From: a virus
Strand: one strand, 5' to 3'
Length of the DNA: 34,087 nucleotides
IMG/VR virus record: IMGVR_UViG_3300033153_011469
Location: 1-34,087 of that record
Each line of letters starts with the position of its first letter. Within the stretch, counting starts at the first letter, position 1. This document shows positions 1 to 9,672 of the stretch, piece after piece. The notes under the pieces were generated by a model. The model searched no databases. It was not told the origin of the DNA and saw only the letters and a list, made by a program, of their open reading frames with translations. The translations under genes and the position numbers were made by a program.

Positions 1-1384
1 TAATATTTCGTTTAGCAGGATCAAAAGATTGCATTTTTTTTAGTACTTCTCTTTCAGAAAACGCAAAATTATCTCCAGTATTTGTGAGTTTGCCAACTTT
101 ATTTAGATAAGTTTTTATAGCGTCAATTTCTTCTGTTTTTTTAGGTTTACCCATTTTTGTTCTTAGATTAGCATATGATTGGAATCTTTTATTTGCAATA
201 CTATATAATCGTTTTTCTTTAAAAGGAAGCTTTGCTTTTATAAGACTATCAACTTCACTTCTTATTTTAGAACTAGCTATATTTAAATCATCTGGAACAG
301 AACCAGATTTAAAAGCATTAGGATCTATTTTCTTTGACAATGCTTTTTTAAAATTTTGAGCTTCTCTAAATCCAATATTTTCTCCCTCATTAACTTTTCT
401 AACAAAATTATCTATTACTTTTTGAGTTCCTCTTGTTGTTTTTGCAGAAACATCAGATAACTCTCTGAAATCAGAACTAAATCTATTTATTCTTTTTTTT
501 AAAATATCACTTGGATCGATTTGTATTTCCTTGTTTTTAGAAATAGTTTTAATTGTTTTTTGAAAATTATTCTTAGCAAGATTTTCTGTTCTATTAAACC
601 ATGATAAAAATCTTTTTCCTAAATTATCGATTGCATTTACTGACATGTTCTGTTTTGTTAAAACTCTTGCAGGAGATCTCAATCCTCTTTCAGCATGAAT
701 TTCAGGCATTTTGGTAGCAAACTTAATTAAAGGTTTAATGGTTGAATTATTTATTTTTTTTCCTAATTCTCCAATCAATTGCCCTAGTCTAGTAGCCCCT
801 TTTTTTAAAATCGGTATTTTAGTAACTCCTGTAAATGCTGAATTAATTAAACCCTCCAAAGCAACATCTGTAGCATTTCCTAATGCTGTGTCATCAGGTC
901 TAACTCCTAATACATTCCCTACTATTATTTTAACTTGTTCTCCTAATGCTCCTCCTATCCCAGAGCCAACAATACTGGCAGGAGTTCCTGCCCCTGCTAC
1001 TGCTCCAGCAGACGATAATACCATTGTTGGAATATCTGATACTACATCCGCAAAATCTCCTATAGCGTCAGAAAGTTTAAATCCTGATGGGTCTATAGCG
1101 TGCCATTGTTTATTTCCGTTTACATCATCTACATTTACTATAAATTCGTTATTAGGTAATTGAGCAACATTCTCTTTTCCATATCTATTTTGCAAATCTA
1201 ATTCTTTTCCTCCTTCAGTTGCAAAACCTCCTTTAACTCTTTGTAAAAAACTTTCTGGGCTTTTTTGAACAACATCTTTTAGATCAATTCCTATATCTTG
1301 TTCTGTAAATAAATCTGTAGATGGATTATCAGACTGTATTTCTTCGCCTATTTGATCCTCTAAAAATATTTCTTCTTTTGCCAT
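1..1384 (-). CDS. Internal virion / DNA-ejection protein, N-terminal part (runs off left edge)
   Basis: The frame is open from an ATG at 1384 to the window edge, giving 461 codons with no stop. The N-terminus (MAKEEIFLEDQIGEEIQ) is acidic. Residues about 115-185 form a Gly/Ala-rich hydrophobic stretch (SSAGAVAGAGTPASIVGSG), followed by a basic helical region. A long protein with an amphipathic Ala/Gly segment, at the end of a P22-like late operon, fits a pilot or ejection protein that enters the cell with the DNA. That role is inferred from position and composition. The gene probably continues at 33700-34087; joining the edges directly gives a stop, and one extra base would restore the frame. 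The start overlaps nothing, and the stop of 1386-2564 lies 2 bases upstream. Confidence 0.75.
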   Translation of the reverse strand, partial: MAKEEIFLEDQIGEEIQSDNPSTDLFTEQDIGIDLKDVVQKSPESFLQRVKGGFATEGGKELDLQNRYGKENVAQLPNNEFIVNVDDVNGNKQWHAIDPSGFKLSDAIGDFADVVSDIPTMVLSSAGAVAGAGTPASIVGSGIGGALGEQVKIIVGNVLGVRPDDTALGNATDVALEGLINSAFTGVTKIPILKKGATRLGQLIGELGKKINNSTIKPLIKFATKMPEIHAERGLRSPARVLTKQNMSVNAIDNLGKRFLSWFNRTENLAKNNFQKTIKTISKNKEIQIDPSDILKKRINRFSSDFRELSDVSAKTTRGTQKVIDNFVRKVNEGENIGFREAQNFKKALSKKIDPNAFKSGSVPDDLNIASSKIRSEVDSLIKAKLPFKEKRLYSIANKRFQSYANLRTKMGKPKKTEEIDAIKTYLNKVGKLTNTGDNFAFSEREVLKKMQSFDPAKRNI

Positions 1385-1385
1385 A

Positions 1386-2564
1386 TTATTTTAACCTTTT
1401 ATATTTTTTTTTACCTGTTTTTTCATCATATCCAACAAATTCAAACTTTCCTTTATTAGTAACAATTATAGTGTTTGTAGGTTTAATATCATCAATAGGA
1501 ATATTTTGCTTAAATGTATTTTCAGTTTGTATTTTTTCTATTTTTTTACCAGTTGCTTCTAACCATGAATTAGCAAGACTTTCATTATTTCTTGTTTTTT
1601 TTCTTAATTGTTCTATTAATATATCATTTTCTGCATCACTCAAAGTAAACCTAGGAAGAGTTGCGGAAAATCTAATTATATCTTCGTTTGTAGGTCTAAT
1701 CTCTCCTGCGGCTTTAGCCGCTACTGTCGCAAAAGCTTTCAAAGATATGTTATATGCATTAACATTCGCTAATGTTTTTCCACGAACTGACTCCCCTAAC
1801 AAACTAGCCTCTCCTGTTATAACTTTTCCTGCAATACGACCCCCTAGCCCTGATTTTCCTATTCCCTCATTTGCTTTCTTAGCCTCTCCTATAGCTGTTT
1901 TAAATAAATCTATTAAACTATTGGTTTCTTTTTTTAGCTTAAAATCTTCTACATCTCTTTTTTCTTGAGATGCTGTTTTCTTTTCTGATATAGTTCCTGC
2001 AATTTTTGTATTGACAAAATCAAGTTTATCTAACATATTTGGAAAAGAATTTAATTCTTCTCTAGATATATCTCCTCCAAGATTAGATAATTTATTTAAT
2101 CTTGAATTCAATTCTTTAGTATTTTCTGTAGTAACTCCTTCAGACTTTTTTATTTTAAAAGCAAATCCTGTCTCTCCTGTTTCTTGATCTTCTAAATATT
2201 CAGCCTCAAACAAATTACCTTGTGCTTCTCTTTTTACATCATCAAGAGTAGGTAACAATGCTCTAGTAGGTTTTTTGAATTGTCCAGGCTTTGTAGTGTC
2301 TAAAATAAAAGCCCTAAGATTAGGATCAAACTTTGCTGTGGCATCTATTCCTTGTCCTTTAAGATCATTTATTTTAAGTCCAACTGCTTCTGGAGTTTCA
2401 AATATTAATCCATTCTCTCTAAGTTCATTTATTCTATTTTTAAACTTTATTTCATTAGCTTTTTGTACTTCTATTTCTCTTAATTTTTGTAAAGCTTGTT
2501 CCCTTGATCTTTGAAAAGATGGAACAAAAGAACTCTCAAAAGATTCTGCAAATCCCTTAGCCAT
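1386..2564 (-). CDS. Probable internal virion (ejection) protein
   Basis: A 392-residue soluble protein. The N-terminal 60 residues are charged and helical (SREQALQKLREIEVQKANE), the middle is mixed charged and helical, and there is no signal peptide. A small Gly-rich patch lies near residues 235-250 (GIGKSGLGGRIAGKVITGE). The C-terminus is a short strand-rich Lys-rich tail (GKFEFVGYDEKTGKKKYK). It sits between two other candidate ejection proteins in tight late-operon spacing (14 bases to the upstream gene). By position it matches one of the three injected proteins of P22-like phages. I do not recognise the family, so the role is inference. Confidence 0.6.
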   Translation of the reverse strand: MAKGFAESFESSFVPSFQRSREQALQKLREIEVQKANEIKFKNRINELRENGLIFETPEAVGLKINDLKGQGIDATAKFDPNLRAFILDTTKPGQFKKPTRALLPTLDDVKREAQGNLFEAEYLEDQETGETGFAFKIKKSEGVTTENTKELNSRLNKLSNLGGDISREELNSFPNMLDKLDFVNTKIAGTISEKKTASQEKRDVEDFKLKKETNSLIDLFKTAIGEAKKANEGIGKSGLGGRIAGKVITGEASLLGESVRGKTLANVNAYNISLKAFATVAAKAAGEIRPTNEDIIRFSATLPRFTLSDAENDILIEQLRKKTRNNESLANSWLEATGKKIEKIQTENTFKQNIPIDDIKPTNTIIVTNKGKFEFVGYDEKTGKKKYKRLK

Positions 2565-2578
2565 TATATAAATCCTCC

Positions 2579-3493
2579 CTATCCTATTGGCGAAAATCTT
2601 CCAGATCCTAATCCTGCTATCGATATATCTCCAAAACTTCCTGAACTCCCTGCACCTCCTGAACTACCTGACCCAAATCTAGACCCTAATGACCCTCCAA
2701 ATCCTCCTCCAAAACTTCCTAATACAGTTCCAGCAATAGAAGAAAATGGATTTGACCCTTCGATTTGAGCTTTTTGTTGCTCTAGTTGTGCTTGTTGAAG
2801 TGCTATATTACCAAACTGACCGCCAGATAATCCTGACGTAAGAGTAGGTGTTGGAGCTTGAAAAGTAGATCCAAAATCTCTAAAACCTGATGGAGCTCGA
2901 CTGGTTGCCGATAGCCCTAGATTAGCCAACTGTTGTTGACCACCAAATATACTAGAAGCTACTCCAGTCCTAGCCTGAAATCTTTGTCCTCTTATTTGCT
3001 GTCTTAAATTTTCTAAAGCACCAGTTTCTTCTACAGAACCTAAAGGAGACGCTATCCCAAACCCTCTAACATTTTGTGCTGATCTTATGTCTTGCTCCAA
3101 TGATCTTTTCTGAAAAGGACTTAATACTTCTTCAGTAGGAGATAAAAATTCGTCTAAAGCAGATTGTTGTGATTCTGCAAAAGTTCTTGCTTGTCCTCCT
3201 TCAAGAAAATCTGTAGCTGCTCTTCCACCTGCAACAGCTTCTGGAGTTAATAGCTCTCTTTCAGCAAGTAATTGCTCTGCAAATTGTGGTGCAAATTCTC
3301 TTTGTTGTTCCAATTGTTGCTGTAAAAATTGTGGGGCAAATTCTCTTGATACTTGCAATGATTGTTCTGCAAATTGTGGAGCAAATTGTTGTTCAGCTTG
3401 AAGTTGTTGGGGCAAAAGATTTATTTGACTTTGAATACTTTGCTGTGCTATCTCTGAAGCAGTTGGAGTTCTTTTAATATCTGGACCACCCAT
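2579..3493 (-). CDS. Gln-rich, Gly-rich internal virion protein with FAPQF repeats
   Basis: A 304-residue protein. Residues about 35-85 carry tandem copies of a short unit built around FAPQF (QQFAPQFAEQSLQ, REFAPQFLQQQLEQQ, REFAPQFAEQLLAE), rich in Gln and helical. The middle has a conserved-looking core (SPFQKRSLEQDIRSAQNVRG). The last 60 residues are almost only Gly, Ser and Phe. Gln-rich helical and Gly-rich proteins at this operon position are typical of small phage ejection proteins. The function is inferred from place and composition. The ATG has a ribosome site just upstream (AAAAAGAGGTG). Confidence 0.65.
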   Translation of the reverse strand: MGGPDIKRTPTASEIAQQSIQSQINLLPQQLQAEQQFAPQFAEQSLQVSREFAPQFLQQQLEQQREFAPQFAEQLLAERELLTPEAVAGGRAATDFLEGGQARTFAESQQSALDEFLSPTEEVLSPFQKRSLEQDIRSAQNVRGFGIASPLGSVEETGALENLRQQIRGQRFQARTGVASSIFGGQQQLANLGLSATSRAPSGFRDFGSTFQAPTPTLTSGLSGGQFGNIALQQAQLEQQKAQIEGSNPFSSIAGTVLGSFGGGFGGSLGSRFGSGSSGGAGSSGSFGDISIAGLGSGRFSPIG

Positions 3494-3522
3494 TCTAACA
3501 CCTCTTTTTAAATCTTTTCATA

Positions 3523-3822
3523 CTATGCTTCTATTTTTTTTTTAAACCTTTCAAGACTATAAATCGAACCTCTTCCACTATATTTATCTCTTTTCCAATA
3601 TACATATTTACAATCTATACAGTGTTTTTCCAAATAATAAATTATTTGTTTTGATAACTTTTTAAATTTATTTATACCCTTATTTCTATATTTTGGACAA
3701 CAATAATAATTATTTATATATAAATATTCATTATTTTCTTGTATTATACCATCTTTATCTACAACTATCCACTCAATAAATGTTATTATATCTCCATATC
3801 TATTTTTTATGTATGTTACCAT
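3523..3822 (-). CDS. Small GNAT-like acetyltransferase-type protein
   Basis: A 99-residue protein with an N-terminal strand pair (YGDIITFIEWIVVDKDG) and then a segment that resembles the acetyl-CoA-binding part of small GNAT folds (YCCPKYRNKGINKFKKLSKQ), where R-N-K-G takes the place of the usual R-x-x-G loop. The C-terminus (VYWKRDKYSGRGSIYSLERF) recalls a small GNAT-like family common in phages. Its ATG overlaps the stop of 3822-4568, so it is translated with the tail genes. Virion or cell target is unknown. Assignment is by motif only. Confidence 0.5.
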   Translation of the reverse strand: MVTYIKNRYGDIITFIEWIVVDKDGIIQENNEYLYINNYYCCPKYRNKGINKFKKLSKQIIYYLEKHCIDCKYVYWKRDKYSGRGSIYSLERFKKKIEA

Positions 3823-4568
3823 TAATTATCAACTAATATTAAATCAAATCCAGAGTGGACATCTGCGTCTTTTGAACCTGGTCTTGCTGATATTTCAAGA
3901 TCGCTCATCTCAGTTACTTTAAAATATGGATTAAAAAAATGTTGAAAACCTACTCCATTCCCTGGAACACCTTTTGCACTTTTTATTTGAAACTCATAAT
4001 CATTTAATCTATCTGCTGTTTTTAGAGTATAATCAATAGCATCTGGATCTTTTGCTAGAGTTCGAACATAATCACAATAATATGATACCATATATGCTGT
4101 TTTGTTTCTAGGAACTGTGTATATTGACATCAAAGTTTGATTATTTCCAGCAGATATAATCCCATATATAACTGTAACACCAATATTGCTAATAGTAACA
4201 TTATCTAATAAAATTATATTTGCTAACACTTTCATTCTAAAAACTCTAATTAATGGAGTATCTAATTCCACAGGAATAGAAGAATCAGTTACATCTAAAT
4301 TCTTTGTTTGGACTACTAAATCCCAATTAGAATCTAATCCTTGTACCTCTATAAGAACTCCTCTGTCTGCAACTTGATCAGAGTCCTCTGATATATGCGT
4401 TATATCTACAGTATCTGTGAAAGGATAATCTCCTCCTCCATCCCATACATCTTCTACTGTATCTGCTTCTATATCTGGATTATTACCAAACTTATTTATA
4501 CTACTCATGTTAGAAATCAATCCTCTAGGGATTTCTAACATTATATCTTTTACTCCAAAATAACTCAT
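3822..4568 (-). CDS. Tail-associated structural protein, family not recognised
   Basis: A 248-residue beta-rich protein with no membrane segment. Repeated short strands with Val/Ile/Thr and acidic turns are typical of phage tail or fibre accessory proteins (DVWDGGGDYPFTDTVDITHI near residues 39-58; RPGSKDADVHSGFDLILVDN at the end). It lies in the tail-fibre cluster, 14 bases after the gene at 4583 and overlapping the next gene by 1 base. The near-constant hydrophobic strand content suggests a virion component. I cannot assign a family. Confidence 0.6.
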   Translation of the reverse strand: MSYFGVKDIMLEIPRGLISNMSSINKFGNNPDIEADTVEDVWDGGGDYPFTDTVDITHISEDSDQVADRGVLIEVQGLDSNWDLVVQTKNLDVTDSSIPVELDTPLIRVFRMKVLANIILLDNVTISNIGVTVIYGIISAGNNQTLMSIYTVPRNKTAYMVSYYCDYVRTLAKDPDAIDYTLKTADRLNDYEFQIKSAKGVPGNGVGFQHFFNPYFKVTEMSDLEISARPGSKDADVHSGFDLILVDN

Positions 4569-4582
4569 ATATTACCTCTATT

Positions 4583-4933
4583 TTAGATTATGTGCCATTC
4601 ATTACCTGCTACAATTTGCATATCATCATATTGTGAAGTTAATAAAATTATATTCTCACCATCTATTGTATCAGAGCCATCAGCAATAACACTAACTACC
4701 TCGAATCCTAAATTTTTTATAAAATATCTTTTCCCATTAATACCTTCTGTAGATAAAGATGGTAAACTTATATTAACTTCTCCATCTACTGGAATAACTG
4801 CGTCATCTAAATCAGGAGAGTAATCTCCTGTTATAATAGAATCTTTTATTTCTGCAAATCCTGAAGCAGATTTTAAATGTCTTTTTAAGACTTGTCTGCT
4901 TTGTATATCATTACTAAATATTCTGTTAGCCAT
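4583..4933 (-). CDS. Small tail-fibre-like protein
   Basis: A 116-residue protein. The second half has the strand and glycine pattern often seen at the ends of phage tail fibres and head fibres: IKNLGFEVVSVIADGSDTID, then a strand, then a Trp-containing end (VAGNEWHII). The stop of the 4934-6070 fibre gene touches its own upstream edge, so the two genes are coupled. It probably forms part of, or caps, the fibre encoded upstream. This is inferred from pattern and place. Confidence 0.6.
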   Translation of the reverse strand: MANRIFSNDIQSRQVLKRHLKSASGFAEIKDSIITGDYSPDLDDAVIPVDGEVNISLPSLSTEGINGKRYFIKNLGFEVVSVIADGSDTIDGENIILLTSQYDDMQIVAGNEWHII

Positions 4934-6070
4934 TTAACTATTTATTAACCCATATATTTTAAATTTACCAGATACAATAATTCCTGGATCAGGAAAAGTT
5001 CCTACTTCATATGCAAAAAATTGTATCGCATTTATAGATCCAGAGGTAGTAACTCGTCCACTCCCCTTAGATAATGAGATCTCATTACTATTCTCATTTC
5101 TAAATGCAGTCTCAAATATTATCGAAGGCATAATATCAGAATTATATAAATTCACTTCTCCACTTAAAGCAGAAGTACCATCATTTTCTATAGCTCCAGC
5201 AATTTGAATGCCACTAACACTTGCTTGCGATAGAAAACTTACTGTTGTAGAACCACTGCGAATTATAGAAGCAACAAACTGATACTCGTCATCCAACCAT
5301 GTACTACCATTATCACGACTAGCTTGAAGAAAAAGATAAAGATCACTTATGTTTGTATCCAAATCAGAAATTACAATTTTATATTCATCATAAGTGCTAT
5401 CTATAACTGATACTATATCAACACTAGAACTAGAAGAAGCATTGAATTCTGCTAAGAAAACATATCCTCCATTTTGCAATCCAGTATGAGTATGTAAAGA
5501 ATCAGAATTACTTGAGACTCCTGCTGTTAGTGTATTTAAATTAGTAGACGTAACATTTACACTTGCTCCATCTAATTTATTAATTTCGTCAGCAGTAGAA
5601 GAAACGGTAGTCCCGCCTATTTTTAATGTTGTAGGATCAATTTCATCTATTTGTTTTGAACCATCTATAACCAAAGATTTGTTTGCTGTAGAAGTTCCAG
5701 CAGTGACACCATCTATAACCCCTATCTCCGTTTCTGATAATATAGTAGTATCTATTCCAATTGTTCCTCCACTTCCTACCACAACAGAACCATTTGCATC
5801 TGTTGTTATATTTCTGAATCCTGTGATATCTTTATCAGAATCTACAGCCACAATCTGACTAGCGTTAACTGTTCCAATAGACACAGTTGCATTAGTAGCT
5901 GGCAATATTCCTGTAACTTTTGTTGTCAAATCTATTGTTGAGTCTGCTATATTAACATTCTCTATATTTCCATTAAATTCTGTTAATAAATTGGCTACTA
6001 GATTATTTAATTTATCTTTTGTTACTTGTTCTGTAGTGCTAGTAAATGTAGATGTAGAAACAATTCCCAT
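4934..6070 (-). CDS. Tail fibre protein
   Basis: A 378-residue protein. The N-terminal region (TSTTEQVTKDKLNNLVANL) is helical. It is followed by Thr/Ser/Ile-rich short repeats typical of trimeric fibre shafts (ATNATVSIGTVNASQIVAVD, DKDITGFRNITTDANGSV, GGTTVSSTADEINKLDGASV). The T-S-x-E-I-N-x-L-D-G motif is a common phage fibre element. The last 150 residues look like a beta-sandwich tip. It is likely the receptor-binding or side fibre. Spacing to neighbours is 0-4 bases, within the late operon. Confidence 0.8.
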   Translation of the reverse strand: MGIVSTSTFTSTTEQVTKDKLNNLVANLLTEFNGNIENVNIADSTIDLTTKVTGILPATNATVSIGTVNASQIVAVDSDKDITGFRNITTDANGSVVVGSGGTIGIDTTILSETEIGVIDGVTAGTSTANKSLVIDGSKQIDEIDPTTLKIGGTTVSSTADEINKLDGASVNVTSTNLNTLTAGVSSNSDSLHTHTGLQNGGYVFLAEFNASSSSSVDIVSVIDSTYDEYKIVISDLDTNISDLYLFLQASRDNGSTWLDDEYQFVASIIRSGSTTVSFLSQASVSGIQIAGAIENDGTSALSGEVNLYNSDIMPSIIFETAFRNENSNEISLSKGSGRVTTSGSINAIQFFAYEVGTFPDPGIIVSGKFKIYGLINS

Positions 6071-6074
6071 AACA

Positions 6075-6389
6075 TTACTCCTGTTTTATAAATGGTAACA
6101 CTTTTATTTTTAATTTTTGACAATTTTCTATTAATTTCTTTAAAAAACTACCTGTATCCATATAGAAATCACTCTCAAATATTCTGAAATGCGTAATATT
6201 GTTTCTATTAGGATAATATATTGCAATAGAAAATAATTTATATAGTCTTTTAAAGTCATTATAATCTATGTCTTTTGGAACTTTCCTTTTATGCAAATAT
6301 AAATCTTCGATATCTGTTATTTCCGTCATAACAATATCAAAATAAGGATATTTCTTTTTACAGAATCCTACAACCTTAGAAAATTTCAT
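6075..6389 (-). CDS. Small protein of unknown function in tail-fibre cluster
   Basis: A 104-residue basic protein, rich in Tyr, Phe and Lys, with no membrane segment. It has mixed alpha/beta character (GFCKKKYPYFDIVMTEITDI at the N-terminus, SFLKKLIENCQKLKIKVLPF at the C-terminus). It lies between the large tail hub gene and the fibre gene with 4-8 base gaps. Like the small GNAT-like gene at 3523, it may modify or assemble the fibre, but the sequence shows no catalytic motif. The family is not recognised. Confidence 0.55.
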   Translation of the reverse strand: MKFSKVVGFCKKKYPYFDIVMTEITDIEDLYLHKRKVPKDIDYNDFKRLYKLFSIAIYYPNRNNITHFRIFESDFYMDTGSFLKKLIENCQKLKIKVLPFIKQE

Positions 6390-6397
6390 AAATCTCC

Positions 6398-9300
6398 TTA
6401 ACTAGATTGTGTTTGATTAATAATTCTACTATATAACCAATAACCTAAGAATTTCAATTCAGAATCTAAAGTATTGTGCTGTATCCTATATTGAAACGTT
6501 TTTCCTCTATTATTTATATATAATTGTTTTGATATTATAGTAGAATCATTCAAATAAAAAGGAAGATTAATAGGTAAAACAGGAGACTCTCCAGATAAAT
6601 CAATAATATTGGGATAAAAAATATTTTCTTCTTCTCCATTTAAAAAATAAGTATTATTAGCTTGACCAGAAGATCCTCCAGTTAACTTAACAAATATATG
6701 TGAAAATCTTTTATCTATATCAGAATGACCTATATCTTCATCTCTGAAATAATATTTAGAATTTATAGCAATATCATCATCAGATGTTCCAGATAATGTA
6801 TTATAAATCTTAGTAGGATATGGCTCTCCTGTAAAAGTAACAGTCAAATCATCTACATCCATCCGAGATATGCTATTATCCCATGCTGTTTTCATAACCA
6901 AAACACTAGAAGTAGTCAAAGACAATATATTACTATTAATATCTGCAACAGAATTAGCTTGAGCATATGAATCGTCGCTAGCAGTCCATATTGATCCATT
7001 CCAATATTCCCCATTCAATATATATTTTGGACTATTAGATTCTGTTGTATTTATTGCAGTAAAAGAACTTATATTTCCAGATATAGCATAACTAAAATCT
7101 GGATATGTAATTGTATCAGAGACATATATTGTATCTTCTAATGTATATCCTGCTGTATAATTAGATACATGCTCAACATTATCAAATCTAATAAAATCAG
7201 CAATTTTAAAATCAGAAACCAAGCTACCTGAATTAGTAGAACCAATTCTTAATAAGTTTATATTATTAAGATCTCTTGTAAATGTTGTAGTTTTAGTAGC
7301 CCCCAATTGTGTCCCATCTATAAACAACTTTTGGTTTCCATTAGTAAAATCAAAATTATATTCTATCTCATATTGCACGTTAGCAGTTGGACTCCATGCC
7401 CCATATATTTCATTTACAACAAAAGCTCCTGCACTATTATATAGTTGTACAAAAATAGATCCACTAGGAAATTGTGAAATAAGAATCCCATTAGTATTAT
7501 CAGATAGCCCTTTAGTTTCACTAACGAATTGCATATTTGTAGAAGGAGAACCAGTATAATTTGGTCTAAGCTTAAACTTAAAAGCTCCTATTTGAGGACT
7601 ATTAAAATTATTAACTGCATCATAATCAACATATCTAATGTCGTTATGAGCTAGATCAAGCTCTTCTGATAAAATACTAGCCCCACCAAAAGCAGTTCCT
7701 GTCAAAGTCCCATTCCCATAAGTTAAGTTTATATCGGATGTATATGTAGCATAACAAGAAGCATTGTCAGGTACTTGATTTTTCTGTCTCATTATCTCAG
7801 ATAATAATGGATTATCATCTCCTACAACATATCCTGTTGTATACATATAATCAGTATGTTGAACTTCATCAAAAAAAACAATATCATCTATTTCAAAATT
7901 AGAAGTATTTGTCCCTGTTCTTTCACTTCCAATTCTAATAATGTCAAGATCAATTGTTCTAGTTCCTATAGAATCATCAAATATACCTATCTGCATACCA
8001 TCTATATAAAACCTGTTTTTACCATCATCTAAATTATAATTAAATTCTATTTCATATTCTGTGCTAGAAGTAGGACTCCATACATCCCATTGTTTTGTAA
8101 AAATAGAGACATCTGATGAATCTTTCATAGAACAGGTTATATGTCCAGTAGTTTCATGTTTTATTAAAATTAAATTAGTATCATCTGCCGTTTTACTTAT
8201 ATTAACAAAAATCTGATCACTTGCAGGAGATCCAGTATAACTTGGAGTAAGTTTAAATCTTATAGCACCTTTCTGTGAAGCAGGAAGATTATTTATTGGG
8301 TTATAATCAACATATCTAATATCATCAAATGACAAATCTAATTTACCACTTGATATCGTAGCCCCTCCAGTTCCTGTGCCAACAAGATCTCCTCCACCCC
8401 AAGACAAATCTATTCCTGTAGTATAGTTTGAGGCAGATACACCTCCTTGCAAAGTATATAAACTTACAAATTCAGTTTTTGAACTATCATATGTAAATCC
8501 AATATCAGATGAAAAATCTTGATTAAATGTAAGACCTGGAATATCTTCCGAAGATTCAGTATCATATCTAACAGATATAAGGCTAGGCTTAGTCTTATAT
8601 TTTGATATTATAAAATCATCTAATTTCCAACTGTCAGTTGCGATTACAGTCCAAGACTGTATATTAATACCTCTTTTTTGAGCTTCTTGGGTTGCAAATG
8701 AATCCCATATAGCAAAAAAATTAACACTAGCAGAAGAATCTAATGGCAAACCAATAATATATTTATTATCAAAAAAACTAGCAAAAGAAACATCAATTAC
8801 ATTCCAATTTATTCTATCTATATAATTTTGAATAGGCTTAGATATTAACCCAACTTGAATTGTATCAAAATTTGATCTAGACAAAACTCTTATACCATCA
8901 TTTGCTAAGAATATATGATCGTTACCTACGTCTGTTACTGTTCTCCCAGCTGGACATCCAATTACTGGATTGAATAATCTAACAACCCAATCATGAAGAG
9001 GAGAAGCACCAGTAGTATCTAAAACTAAAATAGTATCTTGTTTGTATATAATAAGTTCTTTTTCTTTAAAACTTTTTAATGCAGTTACCTGTCCTTTTGA
9101 CCCTTTTAAAGCTTTAAAATTATTTAAACTTCTATCCCAAGTTTCTGGGTCAGCAATATCGCTGAAATATACTAAATCATCTTTAGATGAAAACATTCTA
9201 TTATCATGATATTCATATATTATGCTTTTAGGAGGATCAGTGTTAGTATCTCCTAAATCTGTTACAACATCTGATTCATCTACACTATGAACATTATCTG

Positions 9301-9670
9301 CAGAATTTGATATATATAATTTATTATTTGCTTGAATAAATTTAGTTTGAAAACTAGAAGCAAATCCAGTATCTATAGCTTCCCAAGAATCAATACCGCT
9401 ATTATACTTATATAAAGTTGTTCCACCTAAAATATATAAATAATTTCCTAATAATACCTCTAAAATACCTAATCTAGAAGAAGATTCTATATTTAAATTT
9501 TGTGCTATTTTAGATAACCCTTTTCTTTGTTCTAATTCTCCAGCTTTGTTTAAAAGCCCATTTTCTATTAAAGCACATTGTGTTTCATGAATATCACTAG
9601 CATTATCATAACTATTCATTCCTGTAAAATATTTTCTAATAAGTATATTTTTATTTAAAACATTTGGCAT
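6398..9670 (-). CDS. Large tail hub protein: beta-propeller followed by two lectin-like repeats
   Basis: The largest gene, 1090 residues. Residues about 50-400 have the blade pattern of the P22 gp10-type tail hub or DNA stabilisation proteins (YHDNRMFSSKDDLVYFSDIA, KGQVTALKSFKEKELIIYKQ, GNDHIFLANDGIRVLSRSN). Residues about 415-620 and 635-845 are two copies of one domain: both contain DIRYVDY, then FKL-x-P-x-YTGSP, W-x-W/AWSPT, YEIE-x-N, FIDG-x-Q-x-G and IRIGS. This is the layout of LamG/concanavalin-like lectins. The last 245 residues are further beta-rich domains. It probably plugs the portal channel and may bind a surface glycan. Propeller and lectin calls are by pattern. Confidence 0.75.
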   Translation of the reverse strand: MPNVLNKNILIRKYFTGMNSYDNASDIHETQCALIENGLLNKAGELEQRKGLSKIAQNLNIESSSRLGILEVLLGNYLYILGGTTLYKYNSGIDSWEAIDTGFASSFQTKFIQANNKLYISNSADNVHSVDESDVVTDLGDTNTDPPKSIIYEYHDNRMFSSKDDLVYFSDIADPETWDRSLNNFKALKGSKGQVTALKSFKEKELIIYKQDTILVLDTTGASPLHDWVVRLFNPVIGCPAGRTVTDVGNDHIFLANDGIRVLSRSNFDTIQVGLISKPIQNYIDRINWNVIDVSFASFFDNKYIIGLPLDSSASVNFFAIWDSFATQEAQKRGINIQSWTVIATDSWKLDDFIISKYKTKPSLISVRYDTESSEDIPGLTFNQDFSSDIGFTYDSSKTEFVSLYTLQGGVSASNYTTGIDLSWGGGDLVGTGTGGATISSGKLDLSFDDIRYVDYNPINNLPASQKGAIRFKLTPSYTGSPASDQIFVNISKTADDTNLILIKHETTGHITCSMKDSSDVSIFTKQWDVWSPTSSTEYEIEFNYNLDDGKNRFYIDGMQIGIFDDSIGTRTIDLDIIRIGSERTGTNTSNFEIDDIVFFDEVQHTDYMYTTGYVVGDDNPLLSEIMRQKNQVPDNASCYATYTSDINLTYGNGTLTGTAFGGASILSEELDLAHNDIRYVDYDAVNNFNSPQIGAFKFKLRPNYTGSPSTNMQFVSETKGLSDNTNGILISQFPSGSIFVQLYNSAGAFVVNEIYGAWSPTANVQYEIEYNFDFTNGNQKLFIDGTQLGATKTTTFTRDLNNINLLRIGSTNSGSLVSDFKIADFIRFDNVEHVSNYTAGYTLEDTIYVSDTITYPDFSYAISGNISSFTAINTTESNSPKYILNGEYWNGSIWTASDDSYAQANSVADINSNILSLTTSSVLVMKTAWDNSISRMDVDDLTVTFTGEPYPTKIYNTLSGTSDDDIAINSKYYFRDEDIGHSDIDKRFSHIFVKLTGGSSGQANNTYFLNGEEENIFYPNIIDLSGESPVLPINLPFYLNDSTIISKQLYINNRGKTFQYRIQHNTLDSELKFLGYWLYSRIINQTQSS

Positions 9671-9672
9671 AT

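Noticed and set aside
1321-1968. Plus-strand ORF of 215 codons opposite the ejection genes
   Set aside because: It is antisense to two well-supported minus-strand genes, has no ribosome site, and its hydrophobic composition is what A/T-rich antisense frames give.
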